From an uncultured Bacteroidota bacterium (GTDB taxonomy: Bacteria; Bacteroidota; Bacteroidia; Bacteroidales; F082): a stretch of DNA of 64,000 nucleotides. The DNA lies in assembly GCA_913009685.1 (NCBI GenBank), contig CAJVXP010000003.1:1-64000 (forward strand), written 5' to 3'. Both the position numbers and the translations under genes were made by a program. Under the pieces are notes generated by a model. The model had not been told where the DNA came from. It was given only the letters and a program-made list of their open reading frames with translations, and searched no databases. Positions within the stretch are counted from its first letter, which is position 1, and every line of letters starts with the position of its first letter. Of this stretch, positions 1 through 9,012 are shown in pieces.

Positions 1-165
1 TAATGGGAGAGGAGCGAAGGGGTTAGCTAATTTAAAATACAGTTTGCCAACTTGAAAGAGGATGAGCTTATATTTGTAGATTAAATTAGAAGAGCCGTAT
101 GATGGGAGACTATCACGTACGGTTCTGAGAGAGGCTTGGGGTGAAATTCCCCTTGCCTACTCGAC
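1..165 (+). mobile_element. group II intron, 3' end (domains V and VI), partial
   Basis: Positions 92-125 form a 34-nt domain V: GAGCCGTATG, a short hairpin closed by GATGGGAGACTATC, then ACGTACGGTTC pairing back to the start. It is followed at about 126-163 by a domain VI hairpin (AGGC and GGGG pairing with CCCC and GCCT) ending CCTACTCGAC, the usual form of a bacterial group II intron 3' end, with the bulged A of CCTAC as the likely branch point. The intron body and its reverse transcriptase would lie upstream of the window. The exact 3' splice site (about 165) is inferred. Confidence 0.85.
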
Positions 166-230
166 GCCCACACGTTAGGCGATAGCCGTCTTGCCTGAGG
201 CGAGAGAAGCCCGCCCAAAAACAAAAATCC
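166..230. repeat. remnant of an intergenic repeat next to the intron
   Basis: Directly after the intron end comes GGCGATAGCCG, then GCCTGAGGCGAG, then CCCGCCCAAAAAC. The order and wording match the end of the element at 37262-37440 (GCGGACAGCCCG, GCCTTGTGCGCAGG, ACCGCCCAAAAAA). I read this as the 3' tail of the same repeat family, interrupted by the intron. The rest of the stretch up to 465 shows no gene. Confidence 0.3.
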
Positions 231-465
231 AAAAGTCTCCCTTAAATTTTTTAATTTTGCACATGTAAAAAAACTGAATGTGATGAGACGTTGGGTGGAT
301 TTCTTTGCTGTCCTTTTGTTAGCAGCCTTTCCCGGCAGCGGGACGGAGATAACCAATGAAGGGGTATTTACGAAGTGCATTGCAACGTGAGCGATGCGGC
401 CGGCAGCAAAGCGGAGGGGAAAATCCGCTTGGTTATAGTGGAAATTTTTTAACTGGAAGAAGCAT

Positions 466-1377
466 ATGCAGCAAACCCTGCAACAGAAAAAGAGAATCCT
501 ATTTATTGTAAACCCCGTTTCGGGGATACACCGGCGTGTAAAACTCGCTGATGCTATCAAAAGGCATATCAACACAAAAAAATTTATTCCTGAAATCAAA
601 GAGACGGCTTATGCCGGCCATGCTGTCATGTTGAGCAGAGAGGCTGTGGAGCAAAAGACGGATGTGGTGGTAGCCGTGGGTGGCGACGGAACTATCAACG
701 AGGTGGCTTCACAAATTATCGGAAGTTCCACGGTGTTAGGTATCATTCCGCAAGGATCGGGAAACGGGCTGGCTCGTCATTTGGGTATTCCACGGACGAT
801 ACAGGGCGCTATGCGGCTGATCAACCGGCTGCGCGTAACCGAGATTGATACGGCTTCTATCAACGGTGTGCCTTTTGTGAGTATTGCCGGCATTGGTTTT
901 GACGCACTGGTGGCCAAATTGTTTGCAAAAGGCGAAAGAAGAGGCTTCTTTTCTTACGCCCATCTTATTTCAACAAATTTCATGTATTACAAACCGAAAA
1001 AATACAAGATTGAATTTGAAGATGGAACGCGGCTTAAAACCCGCGCCCTTTTTATCAGTTTCGCCAATTCCAACCAGTTTGGTTACAACACGGCCATTGC
1101 ACCTAATGCCCTTTTGCGTGATGGTAAATTAGATGTGATTGTTGTGGAAAAACCCCGGTTTTTTGAATTGCCCATGGTCGCTAATATGTTGCTGCTTAGG
1201 GCAATTGATAAATCACGTTATGTGAAGAGTTTTCGCTCGGGACATTTCCGGGTTTACCGGAAAAAAAACAGGGTGGTCAACATCGACGGAGAAGCGAGAA
1301 AAATCAGTAAGAAATTAGAGGTGAAAGTTCACCCGTTATCATTAAAAGTAATTATTCCGAACCATGCCATCAAATAA
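466..1377 (+). CDS. diacylglycerol/lipid kinase family protein (YegS/BmrU type)
   Basis: 303 residues, the usual length for the soluble DAGK-catalytic family that phosphorylates diacylglycerol or related lipids with ATP. Visible motifs: NPVSG at 16-20 near the N-terminus, the nucleotide-binding GGDGT at 72-76 followed by INEVA, the second glycine-rich stretch GSGNGLARHLGIP at 97-109, and a C-terminal NIDGE. It has no signal peptide and is probably cytosolic or membrane-peripheral. Its last 14 bases overlap the SUI1-like gene, so the two are probably translated together. The lipid substrate cannot be told from sequence. Confidence 0.9.
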   Translation: MQQTLQQKKRILFIVNPVSGIHRRVKLADAIKRHINTKKFIPEIKETAYAGHAVMLSREAVEQKTDVVVAVGGDGTINEVASQIIGSSTVLGIIPQGSGNGLARHLGIPRTIQGAMRLINRLRVTEIDTASINGVPFVSIAGIGFDALVAKLFAKGERRGFFSYAHLISTNFMYYKPKKYKIEFEDGTRLKTRALFISFANSNQFGYNTAIAPNALLRDGKLDVIVVEKPRFFELPMVANMLLLRAIDKSRYVKSFRSGHFRVYRKKNRVVNIDGEARKISKKLEVKVHPLSLKVIIPNHAIK

Positions 1378-1705
1378 GAAAAATTCGCGGGTGGTCTATT
1401 CCACCAATCCCGATTACCGTTACGAAGAAGAAGAGCAGGAGGAAGTGGTGAGCCTTCCGCCATCGCAACAAACGCTTTATCTTGCTTTGGACAAGAAACA
1501 GCGCAAAGGCAAGAGGGTTACATTGGTTACCGGTTTTGTGGGAAACGACGATGACCTGAAAAATCTTGGGAAAAAACTGAAAGCTGCGTGTGGCACGGGT
1601 GGCTCTGTGAAAGATGGCGAGGTGTTGATACAGGGGGACTTTCGCGAAAAGATGAAAGCGATGCTCGAAAAAGAGGGCTTTAAAGTGAAACTGCGCGGGG
1701 GATGA
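1364..1705 (+). CDS. SUI1/eIF1-like translation factor (YciH family)
   Basis: 113 residues. An acidic N-terminal tail (EEEEQEE around 21-27) leads into the SUI1 fold at about 48-110: RKGKRVTLVTGF, the LKNLGKKLK helix, CGTGGSVKDG, and the closing IQGDFREK and LEKEGFKVK. CGTGGSVKDG with IQGD is the signature of the bacterial YciH branch related to eIF1. Members are thought to affect the fidelity of start-site selection, but the bacterial role is not settled. It overlaps the end of the lipid kinase gene, a conserved-looking pair with no obvious biochemical link. Confidence 0.9.
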   Translation: MPSNKKNSRVVYSTNPDYRYEEEEQEEVVSLPPSQQTLYLALDKKQRKGKRVTLVTGFVGNDDDLKNLGKKLKAACGTGGSVKDGEVLIQGDFREKMKAMLEKEGFKVKLRGG

Positions 1706-1760
1706 ATTGTTCTACTGCCTCTGTATTTGGCCCTGGTTTTAGATATTGAGGCTGTTTTTT

Positions 1761-1811
1761 GGGGGCTTCTAATAATTGGTTCCTGAAAGAAAGTAATTAT
1801 TAGAAGTCCCC
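1761..1811. repeat. inverted repeat; copy 1 of a dispersed 17-nt repeat
   Basis: Arms at 1761-1777 (GGGGGCTTCTAATAATT) and 1795-1811 (AATTATTAGAAGTCCCC) are complementary over 17 bases with one mismatch around a 17-nt loop. Each arm matches single copies at 25179-25195 and 49114-49130. It could act as a weak terminator after the SUI1-like gene, but there is no clean U-tract. The recurrence suggests a mobile-element end or a repeat family. Confidence 0.7.
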
Positions 1812-1868
1812 TTTAGATACAGTACCTGAACAGGATTCCACAAAATTGAATTTTGACAGAACAAATAT

Positions 1869-2468
1869 ATGGATGTAAAAAAAGGTTATCCTCCGGAATA
1901 TTGGGATAAATTGTTTGATGAGAATCATCTCGGCTGGGATGTCGGATATGTTTCCACGCCTCTGAAAGAATACTTCGACCAGCTGGAAGACAAATCAATA
2001 AAGATTCTGGTGCCGGGTGCCGGCCGTGGCTGGGAGGTGGAGTATTTGTATAAATCCGGTTTCCGGAATGTGTGGTATCACGATTTTTCTTCGTTGGCGC
2101 ATAAAGCCTTTCTGAGACATCTTCCTGATTTTCCACGCAACCAAATGCTGCGGGAGGATTTCTTTTCTCTCCGTGGAAGTTATGATTTGATTGTCGAACA
2201 GACCTTTTTCAGTGCTCTTCCGAAGAACCGGCGTGAAGACTATGCCCGGCAGATGTGCGACCTGCTGAAGCCCGCAGGGAAGCTTGCCGGGTTGCTTTTT
2301 ACACATGAATTTTCGCATGATTTCCCCCCTTTTGGCGGCTCCCTTGATGAGTATAAAATGTTGTTTTTTAAGTTGTTTGCGGTTAAGACCTTTGATGTAG
2401 CGTATAATTCCATCAAGCCAAGAGAAGGCAGGGAGTTTTTCTTTATTCTCGAAAAAACGACATGTTAA
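1869..2468 (+). CDS. SAM-dependent methyltransferase, thiopurine S-methyltransferase-like
   Basis: 199 residues, the typical size of the bacterial TPMT-like family. The N-terminus has the family pattern YWDKLF...LGWDVG (11-26), then the SAM-binding motif I LVPGAGRG at 47-54, followed by a helix and the acidic YHDFS strand. The middle FFSLRGSYDLIVEQTFFSAL matches the motif around the methyl-transfer site. Relatives methylate small thiols, halides or selenium/tellurium compounds, and the substrate here is unknown. The gene ends a few bases inside the longest reading of the next gene. Confidence 0.85.
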   Translation: MDVKKGYPPEYWDKLFDENHLGWDVGYVSTPLKEYFDQLEDKSIKILVPGAGRGWEVEYLYKSGFRNVWYHDFSSLAHKAFLRHLPDFPRNQMLREDFFSLRGSYDLIVEQTFFSALPKNRREDYARQMCDLLKPAGKLAGLLFTHEFSHDFPPFGGSLDEYKMLFFKLFAVKTFDVAYNSIKPREGREFFFILEKTTC

Positions 2469-2518
2469 CGGGATTAATTCCTATCTTAGCCACAGACTTT
2501 TTCAAAAAATCAAGCATT

Positions 2519-3223
2519 ATGAGTAAACAAACTATCCGGTCAATTGGAATAATCTCCAAAAAAGAAAAACTTATTCCTGCTGAACGACTTTCGGACTGTA
2601 AGATAATGATACTGGAATCTGCTTATCCGTTTCCCGGATATCATGGCACGACCGTCCCGGACAAGAGTGATCCGGATTCTGTTTTCCTGATTACCAAACA
2701 GGCCTATAACGATGATAAAATTATCCGTTCCATTATGGATATTAGGAAAGAGTTTCCTTTTGCTTTTGACGGCGCCCCCGGAACCATTACCATGAACAAT
2801 AAAATGGTGCATGTCATCCGGCTGAAGAACTTAGGCTACATGTATATCCCCGAACTTGTGGAGCCTTTTCGAATCCGGGATATTGAATTTATGAAAAAGA
2901 AAAAACTGTCGGAGTTTAACTCGCTCATTAAGATTAGGAAGTTTTTTCAAATGCAGGAAGCCGGGGAGGGCGTTTTTCAGGATATGGAACAGGATACCTT
3001 TACCTATCTTCATATTCCCTGCACGCTTCGCTGGAATACCTTTGAGAAAATGACCATGGACATTAAGTATAACATCAAAGACAATAAGTTTGATGCTGCC
3101 ATTGGCCATGTTTACCGCAAAGATGGCATGTTTGACTTTGTACGTATTTACGACAAGAATTTCAATCTTGAGAAATTAACCTATATCCGGGAGAAATATC
3201 TTGAACATATTGCCAACCTTTAG
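2519..3223 (+). CDS. conserved hypothetical protein
   Basis: 234 residues from the ATG that opens MSKQTIR. A start 57 bases further upstream is open but overlaps the methyltransferase gene and adds a low-complexity leader, so I prefer this one. No family is recognised. The protein is soluble and mixed alpha/beta with no signal peptide. Recognisable stretches are FPFAFDGAPGTITM in the middle and LRWNTFEKMTMDIKYN towards the end. It lies between the methyltransferase and an MscS channel, all on the same strand with short gaps, so an operon is likely. Confidence 0.75.
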   Translation: MSKQTIRSIGIISKKEKLIPAERLSDCKIMILESAYPFPGYHGTTVPDKSDPDSVFLITKQAYNDDKIIRSIMDIRKEFPFAFDGAPGTITMNNKMVHVIRLKNLGYMYIPELVEPFRIRDIEFMKKKKLSEFNSLIKIRKFFQMQEAGEGVFQDMEQDTFTYLHIPCTLRWNTFEKMTMDIKYNIKDNKFDAAIGHVYRKDGMFDFVRIYDKNFNLEKLTYIREKYLEHIANL

Positions 3224-3237
3224 CTGTTTATTAGCGT

Positions 3238-4518
3238 ATGGACCAATATTTAAAGCAATTTACAGACACTATTGTTGAACTTATCGGGAAGACAGGTGTC
3301 CCCGCGCAATGGGCCAACATTACGGGAGCGGTGATTTCACTTTTGTTGCTTTTCATCTTGTCATATCTCAGTTTTAGGTTAACCTGGAGTGTTGCGAAGA
3401 GGATATTGATTCCTGTTTTCCGGCGCTCTAAAAATCAATTTGATGATTTGCTTATAAAACATCGTCTTTTTCGGCGAATATCGTATCTGATTCCGACATT
3501 TATCCTTTACTATTTTATTCAGGACAGCATATTTGCTGCCCCTGCGTTGGTAATTGTGATACGGCGCATTCTGGAAGTAATCTTTGTCCTGATTATTGTA
3601 CTCATCGTGGACAGTATTCTCTCTTCGCTGAACGATTATTACGATCGGTTTGAGTTTTCCAAAGACCATCCCATTAAAAGTCTGGTGCAAATCATCAAGA
3701 TTATTCTCTACCTGTTTGGCTCACTGTTTGCCATTGCTACGTTACTCCATCGCGATCTGAATTCGCTTTTCATTGGTTTGGGAACATTATCGGCTGTTTT
3801 GATGCTGGTCTTTCGTGACCCGATTCTGGGGTTTGTGGGCGGTTTGCAGTTGATATTCAATAAGATGATTCGTATTGGCGATTGGATTAGCATGCCACAG
3901 TACCATGCCGATGGCACCGTGCTCGAAATCACACTTACGACTGTAAAAGTGCAGAACTGGGACAAAACTATTGTTACCATTCCCACTTACAGCCTCATCA
4001 GTAACTCTTTTCAAAACTGGCGTGGCATGGAAGATTCGGGAGGCAGGCGCATCAAACGGGCGGTGTATATTGATATGGACAGCGTGCATTTTGTGAGCGA
4101 AGAAGAGCTGGTACGATTCCGTAAGATCAAGATGCTAAGACCATATCTTGATAAAAAGGAAAAAGAAATAGAAGCTTACAATAAAAAGTTTAATGTGGAT
4201 CCGGAGGTTCTCGTCAATGGTCGCCGGCAAACCAACCTTGGCATTTTCAGGGCTTATCTGAAAGCTTATCTTACAAATCGTGATGATATCCGTAACGATA
4301 TGACCTTTCTGGTGCGGCATCTGCCACCTTCCGAAAAAGGAATTCCCATTGAAATATATGTCTTTACCAACACTACAGCCTGGGCGGCTTACGAAGATAT
4401 TCAGGCGGATATCTTTGATTTGGTGCTGGCGGTTTTGCCTGAATTTGGTTTGCGTGTTTATCAGTTTCCCAAAAGTGGAGACTTTAGCCGGTTGGCAGGT
4501 AAAAGTCAAAACAGTTAA
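3238..4518 (+). CDS. MscS-family mechanosensitive ion channel
   Basis: 426 residues. About five hydrophobic segments (roughly 29-48, 81-100, 103-127, 150-170 and 176-205) precede the beta domain, which opens with RIGDWI at 212-217. The pore-lining helix corresponds to LSAVLMLVFRDPILGFVGGL at 184-203. The layout of several extra N-terminal helices and an extended C-terminal soluble part resembles the YbdG/MscM type, which gates on membrane tension in the inner membrane. The C-terminal HLPPSEKGIPIEIY stretch is typical of this subgroup. It starts 14 bases after the previous gene and ends 6 bases before the DUF554 gene. Confidence 0.9.
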   Translation: MDQYLKQFTDTIVELIGKTGVPAQWANITGAVISLLLLFILSYLSFRLTWSVAKRILIPVFRRSKNQFDDLLIKHRLFRRISYLIPTFILYYFIQDSIFAAPALVIVIRRILEVIFVLIIVLIVDSILSSLNDYYDRFEFSKDHPIKSLVQIIKIILYLFGSLFAIATLLHRDLNSLFIGLGTLSAVLMLVFRDPILGFVGGLQLIFNKMIRIGDWISMPQYHADGTVLEITLTTVKVQNWDKTIVTIPTYSLISNSFQNWRGMEDSGGRRIKRAVYIDMDSVHFVSEEELVRFRKIKMLRPYLDKKEKEIEAYNKKFNVDPEVLVNGRRQTNLGIFRAYLKAYLTNRDDIRNDMTFLVRHLPPSEKGIPIEIYVFTNTTAWAAYEDIQADIFDLVLAVLPEFGLRVYQFPKSGDFSRLAGKSQNS

Positions 4519-4524
4519 AAAGCG

Positions 4525-5214
4525 ATGATAGGAACATTAGTTAATGTGGCAACGGTTGTTGCCGGTAGTCTGATTGGTATTTTATTCAAAAGCCGTCTTC
4601 CCGAACGTTTTATCAAAATATTTTTCCAGGTTATCGGCCTTTTTACCCTTTACCTCGGATTCTCCATGGCTTTGAAGTCAACCCACGTATTGCAAATGAT
4701 TTTCAGTCTTATTCTAGGCGCAGTTATCGGCGAAAGCCTGCATCTGGACCGGGGACTGGAGAAGCTGGCCGAAAAAATGAAAAAGCGTTTCAAAAGCAAC
4801 AACGAACGTTTTTCCGACGGGCTGCTTACGGCATTTCTGCTTTACTGCATGGGATCGCTCACCATCCTTGGCGCCATACAGGAAGGAATGACAGGTGATG
4901 CTCATTTGCTTTTCATCAAGTCGCTTATGGATGGTGTTTCTTCCATTGCCCTGGCTTCGGGACTGGGTGTCGGGGTGCTGTTTTCTGCTGTGCCGCTGCT
5001 GATTTATCAGGGTGGCATAACGCTGTTATCCATGTGGCTCGGCAACTTTTTCCCGGCCATTATGATTACGGAACTTTCGGCTGTCGGGGGCATCCTGCTG
5101 CTTGGGCTGGGCATCGATATTCTTGGGATAAAAAAAATAAATGTAATTAATATGCTTCCGGCACTGGCGGTTATTGTGGTACTGATTTGGCTGTTTCCGG
5201 GGACCGGATTGTAG
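4525..5214 (+). CDS. DUF554 family membrane protein
   Basis: 229 residues, about six to seven hydrophobic segments, and no signal peptide. The opening MIGTLVNVATVVAGSLIGIL, the central CMGSLTILGAIQEG and the GAVIGE motif are hallmarks of the DUF554 family (YdfK/YqgA-like), inner-membrane proteins of unknown transport function. It is the last gene of the plus-strand run and is followed by a simple tandem repeat. Confidence 0.9.
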   Translation: MIGTLVNVATVVAGSLIGILFKSRLPERFIKIFFQVIGLFTLYLGFSMALKSTHVLQMIFSLILGAVIGESLHLDRGLEKLAEKMKKRFKSNNERFSDGLLTAFLLYCMGSLTILGAIQEGMTGDAHLLFIKSLMDGVSSIALASGLGVGVLFSAVPLLIYQGGITLLSMWLGNFFPAIMITELSAVGGILLLGLGIDILGIKKINVINMLPALAVIVVLIWLFPGTGL

Positions 5215-5292
5215 GGATGTGGGGATGTGAGATGTGGGGATGTGAGATGTGGGATGTGAGGATGTTAGATGTTAGATGTGAGGATGTGAGAT
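5215..5292. repeat. degenerate tandem repeat of GGATGTGAGATGT units
   Basis: The sequence just after the DUF554 stop repeats GGGATGTG, GGATGTGAGATGT and TTAGATG in tandem with small variations for nearly 80 bases. It sits between two convergent genes and has no coding or hairpin character. Confidence 0.85.
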
Positions 5293-5427
5293 TTTTGATA
5301 ATCAGCTTGAAATACTTCTGATGGTATCTTCATATCACCCTCATTTGTATATTGTTAATAGAGATTCATTAGTCATCCCGTTTTCAGGTATTCCGGTTTT
5401 GTTCTAACCCCGTTTATGAGTCGAATG

Positions 5428-8121
5428 TCAGTTGCTTTTTGAAATGCGCACCAGGCTGATTTCGATGGGGTTGTTTTCAGGGTAAATGTTAATCCAGTTG
5501 TTGTCTTGGGAGAACCATTTGTATTGGCTACCCACCCTTACGATAAAATCCTGATTGAGTTTGCCCGGCGGTACCTGCACCACAAAACCTCCGTTTTTGG
5601 TTTTGTCTTTACCGTAGGTGAAGATAACCCGGAATGTTTTTCCATCCGTGTTGTGTGCTTTGACATACACATAATTACCCTTTCGCACATTGATAGGCAG
5701 AGCTTTGAAAGTCAGCTTTTTGGTTTCGTTGGCCTGAATTACGGTTTTTTTATTCAGCAGATCCACAATGGCATTTTGGCGGATATAGTCCGTGATTTTT
5801 TTTATCATCCCGGCAGGATAAGTCTCATCGGGTTTTGCTTTCTCCGCTTTTTTGTAGGCATTGATGGCTTTGTCATAAATCCTGGCGGCATACAATTTGT
5901 CAGCTTCCGTGATGGCCTGGTTGTATTTTTGCGTTTGCTCCGCTACAATTTGGGCAATAAAAGTGTTGCAGGCGGTTATCTGTTCGCCCGGGTAAGGTTC
6001 GCCGGGTTTTATGCTGGCCGCCACCTCGTACTGTTTTACAGCTTTTTGGTAATTTCTGCTATGATAAAGGCTATCCGCTTTGGAGACCGCGGAGGTATAG
6101 CGTTGTTCTCTTTCTTTGACTAACCGTACCAAAGTTGTGTTGATGTCCGCAATTTGTTTTTTCGGATAGCTTTCATCCGGTTTCAGGGTCAGGCTGTTTT
6201 GGTATTGCGCTTTGGCCAGTTCGTATTTTTGTTCTTTCAGCAGCTGTCCGGCTTTGGCATTGCTCTCATCGTAAGCTTGTTGTAGTGCTTTGGCGCGGGC
6301 AATAGCTGCAAGGGTGGTTTCAATGTTCTGTATCATTTTTCCGGAGTAGGTATCACCGGGTTTCAGGTCTTTTGCATTTTTGAAGCTGGCGAGGGCATTT
6401 TTGTACTGCTTTTGCGAAAGGTGCCGGTTGCCTTCCAAAATAGCTGCCTTGTAAGCTCTGTCTGTTGCAGCCTGTCTGATTTTCTGTTGTATCAGGCTGT
6501 CAACTTCGTGAATACGCTGTTTGGGGAGAGTCTCTGCCGGCTTGAGTGCCAGGGCATTAGTAAAAGCTTTTTTGGCTTCCTCAAGCTGTTTTTGCTGCTG
6601 CAACCGTTCACCTAAAATAATCTGTTTGGCGTAGCTGGCATCTAATTCTTTTTGCTTTTGCATTTGCGCCAGCATCCGGTTGATTTTGGCAATCTGGCTT
6701 TTACTAAAACTGTCTGAGCTTTTCAATAGTTGTGCCTGCCGGTATTTATTGATAGCAAGGTCGAAATGCCCGGCGGCCTGCAATTGTTTGGCTTCTGCAA
6801 TTAAAGCCTGATATTGGGCTTCAATTTTATTCTGTTTTTCTATCCTGGCAAGTTTTACCTCAATTTCCGAAAGTTTCTGTTTTGGGTAAGTGTCTTTCGG
6901 ATGTGTTTTCAGTGCCATTTGGTATTTTTCCCGGGCAGCGGGGAAAGAACCTTTGTTAAACAGGCTGTCGGCGCTGCGGATTACCGCACGATAGTTGGCC
7001 TGAAGTTGTTCTTGCTGCCTGACAAAATAAGCTTTGATGGCCGTTAGTTGCTGTTTGGGATAGCTTTTGTCTGGTTTAAGGCTGAGTGCGAGATTGTATT
7101 GTGCCCGGGCATTATCCATTTCCTGCAATTTAAACAGACTGTCGGCCTGTGCAATGGCGGAACGGTAGTTCTGGTCCAGATTTTTTCGTTGCCCGGCAAG
7201 CTGTTCGTCCACTTTGCTTATCATTTCTGTCGGATAGCTGTTTTCCGGCCACAGCTTTTGTGCTTTCTGATATTTTTCGCGGGCGGCCATATAGTTTTTG
7301 GCAATGTACAGCCGGTCGGCTTCATTGGCAATTTTGTCATAGGCAATTTGCGTTTTTGCTTTGGGCTTCAGCTGATTTATTCTATTGATAACGGCCTGAT
7401 TTCCCGGATCGAGTGAATCGGCTTTTTGGTAAAGCCGCAATGCATCCGCATAATTTTTGATGAGCAGATAACGTCCGGCAGTTTCAATCTCTTTCTGTGC
7501 CAGTTTTTTGCGGTTCTGCCAGGTATGTTGCATTTGTCGCGAAAGAACCAGCTTATCCGTGGCTGCAGGCTTGTCGGGAAAAAGATTCTCTGCTTTCCCG
7601 AAGGCGGCAATAGCAGCGTTGAACCGGTTCAGGCTCAGGAGCGAATCGCCCGACTTCATGTGCCGGTTATAGGCTGCAAGCTGTTTTTTTTCAACCGTTT
7701 GCTGGCGATGAATCGCTTTTATCCTGCCAAGCGCATAGCTGTCGTCAGGAATAATGGTCAGCGCTTTTTTGTATGTTTTCAGCGCCAGCTCAAGCATATC
7801 TTTATCATAGTAAGAATCTGCCTGGTCAATAACGCTGTAATAAGCTTCTTCTCTGCTCTCGCCGGCTTTCAGCTCTTTGACTATTTCGTTAATTTTGCCG
7901 GTAGCGAATGGGTCGTGTTCCTTGTATCGTAAGGCCATTTGGTAATAGGCTTTGGCATCAAAAAGTTTTTTTTGCTTCAGCAAATGGTTACCTTTTGCAA
8001 CAGCCTCTTCATAACTTTTTGCCTGTTGTGCAAAGAGGCCGTTGGCCATGAACAGACCCAATATCACCATAAAAATGAATGAAGAAACAAATTTCCCGGT
8101 ACGCTTCATTGGATGATTCAT
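5428..8121 (-). CDS. large exported TPR-like repeat protein
   Basis: 897 residues. An N-terminal signal peptide (hydrophobic core SSFIFMVILGLFMANGLFAQ) is followed by about 13 repeats of 60-70 residues. Each has the pattern Y..A...AD.L....Y..A...Y..A..LKP...YP...I..I...L, that is a TPR-like helix pair joined by a long helix. Residues from about 800 form a non-repetitive, probably beta-rich C-terminal domain (VYVKAHNTDG, VIFTYGKDK, VRVGSQYKWFS). It is probably periplasmic or surface-associated and acts as a scaffold. The gene lies 32 bases downstream of the LolD-like gene. MKRTGK four codons in is an alternative start. Function unknown. Confidence 0.85.
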   Translation of the reverse strand: MNHPMKRTGKFVSSFIFMVILGLFMANGLFAQQAKSYEEAVAKGNHLLKQKKLFDAKAYYQMALRYKEHDPFATGKINEIVKELKAGESREEAYYSVIDQADSYYDKDMLELALKTYKKALTIIPDDSYALGRIKAIHRQQTVEKKQLAAYNRHMKSGDSLLSLNRFNAAIAAFGKAENLFPDKPAATDKLVLSRQMQHTWQNRKKLAQKEIETAGRYLLIKNYADALRLYQKADSLDPGNQAVINRINQLKPKAKTQIAYDKIANEADRLYIAKNYMAAREKYQKAQKLWPENSYPTEMISKVDEQLAGQRKNLDQNYRSAIAQADSLFKLQEMDNARAQYNLALSLKPDKSYPKQQLTAIKAYFVRQQEQLQANYRAVIRSADSLFNKGSFPAAREKYQMALKTHPKDTYPKQKLSEIEVKLARIEKQNKIEAQYQALIAEAKQLQAAGHFDLAINKYRQAQLLKSSDSFSKSQIAKINRMLAQMQKQKELDASYAKQIILGERLQQQKQLEEAKKAFTNALALKPAETLPKQRIHEVDSLIQQKIRQAATDRAYKAAILEGNRHLSQKQYKNALASFKNAKDLKPGDTYSGKMIQNIETTLAAIARAKALQQAYDESNAKAGQLLKEQKYELAKAQYQNSLTLKPDESYPKKQIADINTTLVRLVKEREQRYTSAVSKADSLYHSRNYQKAVKQYEVAASIKPGEPYPGEQITACNTFIAQIVAEQTQKYNQAITEADKLYAARIYDKAINAYKKAEKAKPDETYPAGMIKKITDYIRQNAIVDLLNKKTVIQANETKKLTFKALPINVRKGNYVYVKAHNTDGKTFRVIFTYGKDKTKNGGFVVQVPPGKLNQDFIVRVGSQYKWFSQDNNWINIYPENNPIEISLVRISKSN

Positions 8122-8153
8122 GTGTTGTGGTCTTCCTGTAACGTGGTTTTGTA

Positions 8154-8816
8154 TCAGTTATTTTCCCTGGTTATAATTCCATCTTTAATAAAAAATTGCC
8201 GGTCGGCCAAAGCTGCGAGTTCTTTGTTGTGTGTAACAATAACGAAAGTCTGCCCGAAGTCGTTTCTCAAATCAAAAAAAAGCTGATGCAAGTCGGCAGA
8301 GGCGGCAGAGTCAAGATTTCCCGAAGGCTCATCGGCAAAGACAACCGATGGGTTGTTTATCAAGGCGCGTGCTACGGCGATGCGTTGTTGTTCACCACCG
8401 GAAAGTTCCGAAGGCTTATGTGAAGCGCGTTTTTTCAAATGGATAAAATCCAACAGTTCGAAAGCCTGTTTCTCCGCTTCTTTTTTGCTTTTTCCGGCAA
8501 TAAACGCCGGGATACAAATATTTTCCAAAGCGGTAAATTCGGGAAGCAAATGATGAAATTGAAAAATGAAGCCGATTTTTTGGTTTCTGAACGCCGAAAG
8601 TTCTTTGTCTTTCAATCGGCTGACTTTAATGCCATCAATGATAACCCGGCCTTTGTCTGCTTTTTCGATGGTGCCGAGGATTTGCAGCAGCGTGGACTTG
8701 CCTGCACCGGAAGCGCCGGCGATGGAGACAATCTCTTTTTCGTTCACCCGGAGTTCAATGCCTTTGAGCACTTCCACTTTCCCAAACGACTTATGAATAT
8801 TTTCTGCCACTACCAT
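8154..8816 (-). CDS. lolD: LolD-type ABC transporter ATP-binding protein
   Basis: 220 residues, a complete ABC ATPase: Walker [10 protein letters not shown] at 34-42, signature LSGGEQQ at 138-144, Walker B VVFADEP at 158-164, and the switch His in VTHN near 196. Length and the [14 protein letters not shown] stretch fit the LolD/MacB branch, which drives lipoprotein release (LolCDE) or related export across the inner membrane. No permease gene is adjacent, so the partner must be encoded elsewhere. The start codon lies directly beneath a -7 box, suggesting a leaderless or nearly leaderless message. The repeat-protein gene follows downstream. Confidence 0.85.
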   Translation of the reverse strand: MVVAENIHKSFGKVEVLKGIELRVNEKEIVSIAGASGAGKSTLLQILGTIEKADKGRVIIDGIKVSRLKDKELSAFRNQKIGFIFQFHHLLPEFTALENICIPAFIAGKSKKEAEKQAFELLDFIHLKKRASHKPSELSGGEQQRIAVARALINNPSVVFADEPSGNLDSAASADLHQLFFDLRNDFGQTFVIVTHNKELAALADRQFFIKDGIITRENN

Positions 8817-8823
8817 GAATTAG

Positions 8824-8831
8824 CAAAGATA
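8824..8831 (-). promoter_or_regulatory. -7 promoter box TATCTTTG of the lolD-like gene
   Basis: A perfect match to the Bacteroidetes -7 consensus TAnnTTTG on the minus strand, ending 8 bases upstream of the start codon. The predicted transcription start therefore falls at or within a few bases of the ATG. Confidence 0.6.
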
Positions 8832-9012
8832 TAAAATAGGATTAATCTTTGACGGCAGATGGCTGTTTTGGAAAATATATTTTGATTTTCTCTTATTTTT
8901 ATTACTCAGAGGTGCGCATGAGCCCTTCGTGGAGGTTCACAATGGAAAAGAGCAAAAATCATGGTCCCATGGTGCCAATCCGGGTTCCGGTGTGGTGAAA
9001 AAAATGTTGAAG

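Noticed and set aside
81..599. Minus-strand frame of 172 codons over the intron end and lipid kinase start
   Set aside because: It runs through the group II domains and antisense to the lipid kinase; composition is not protein-like.
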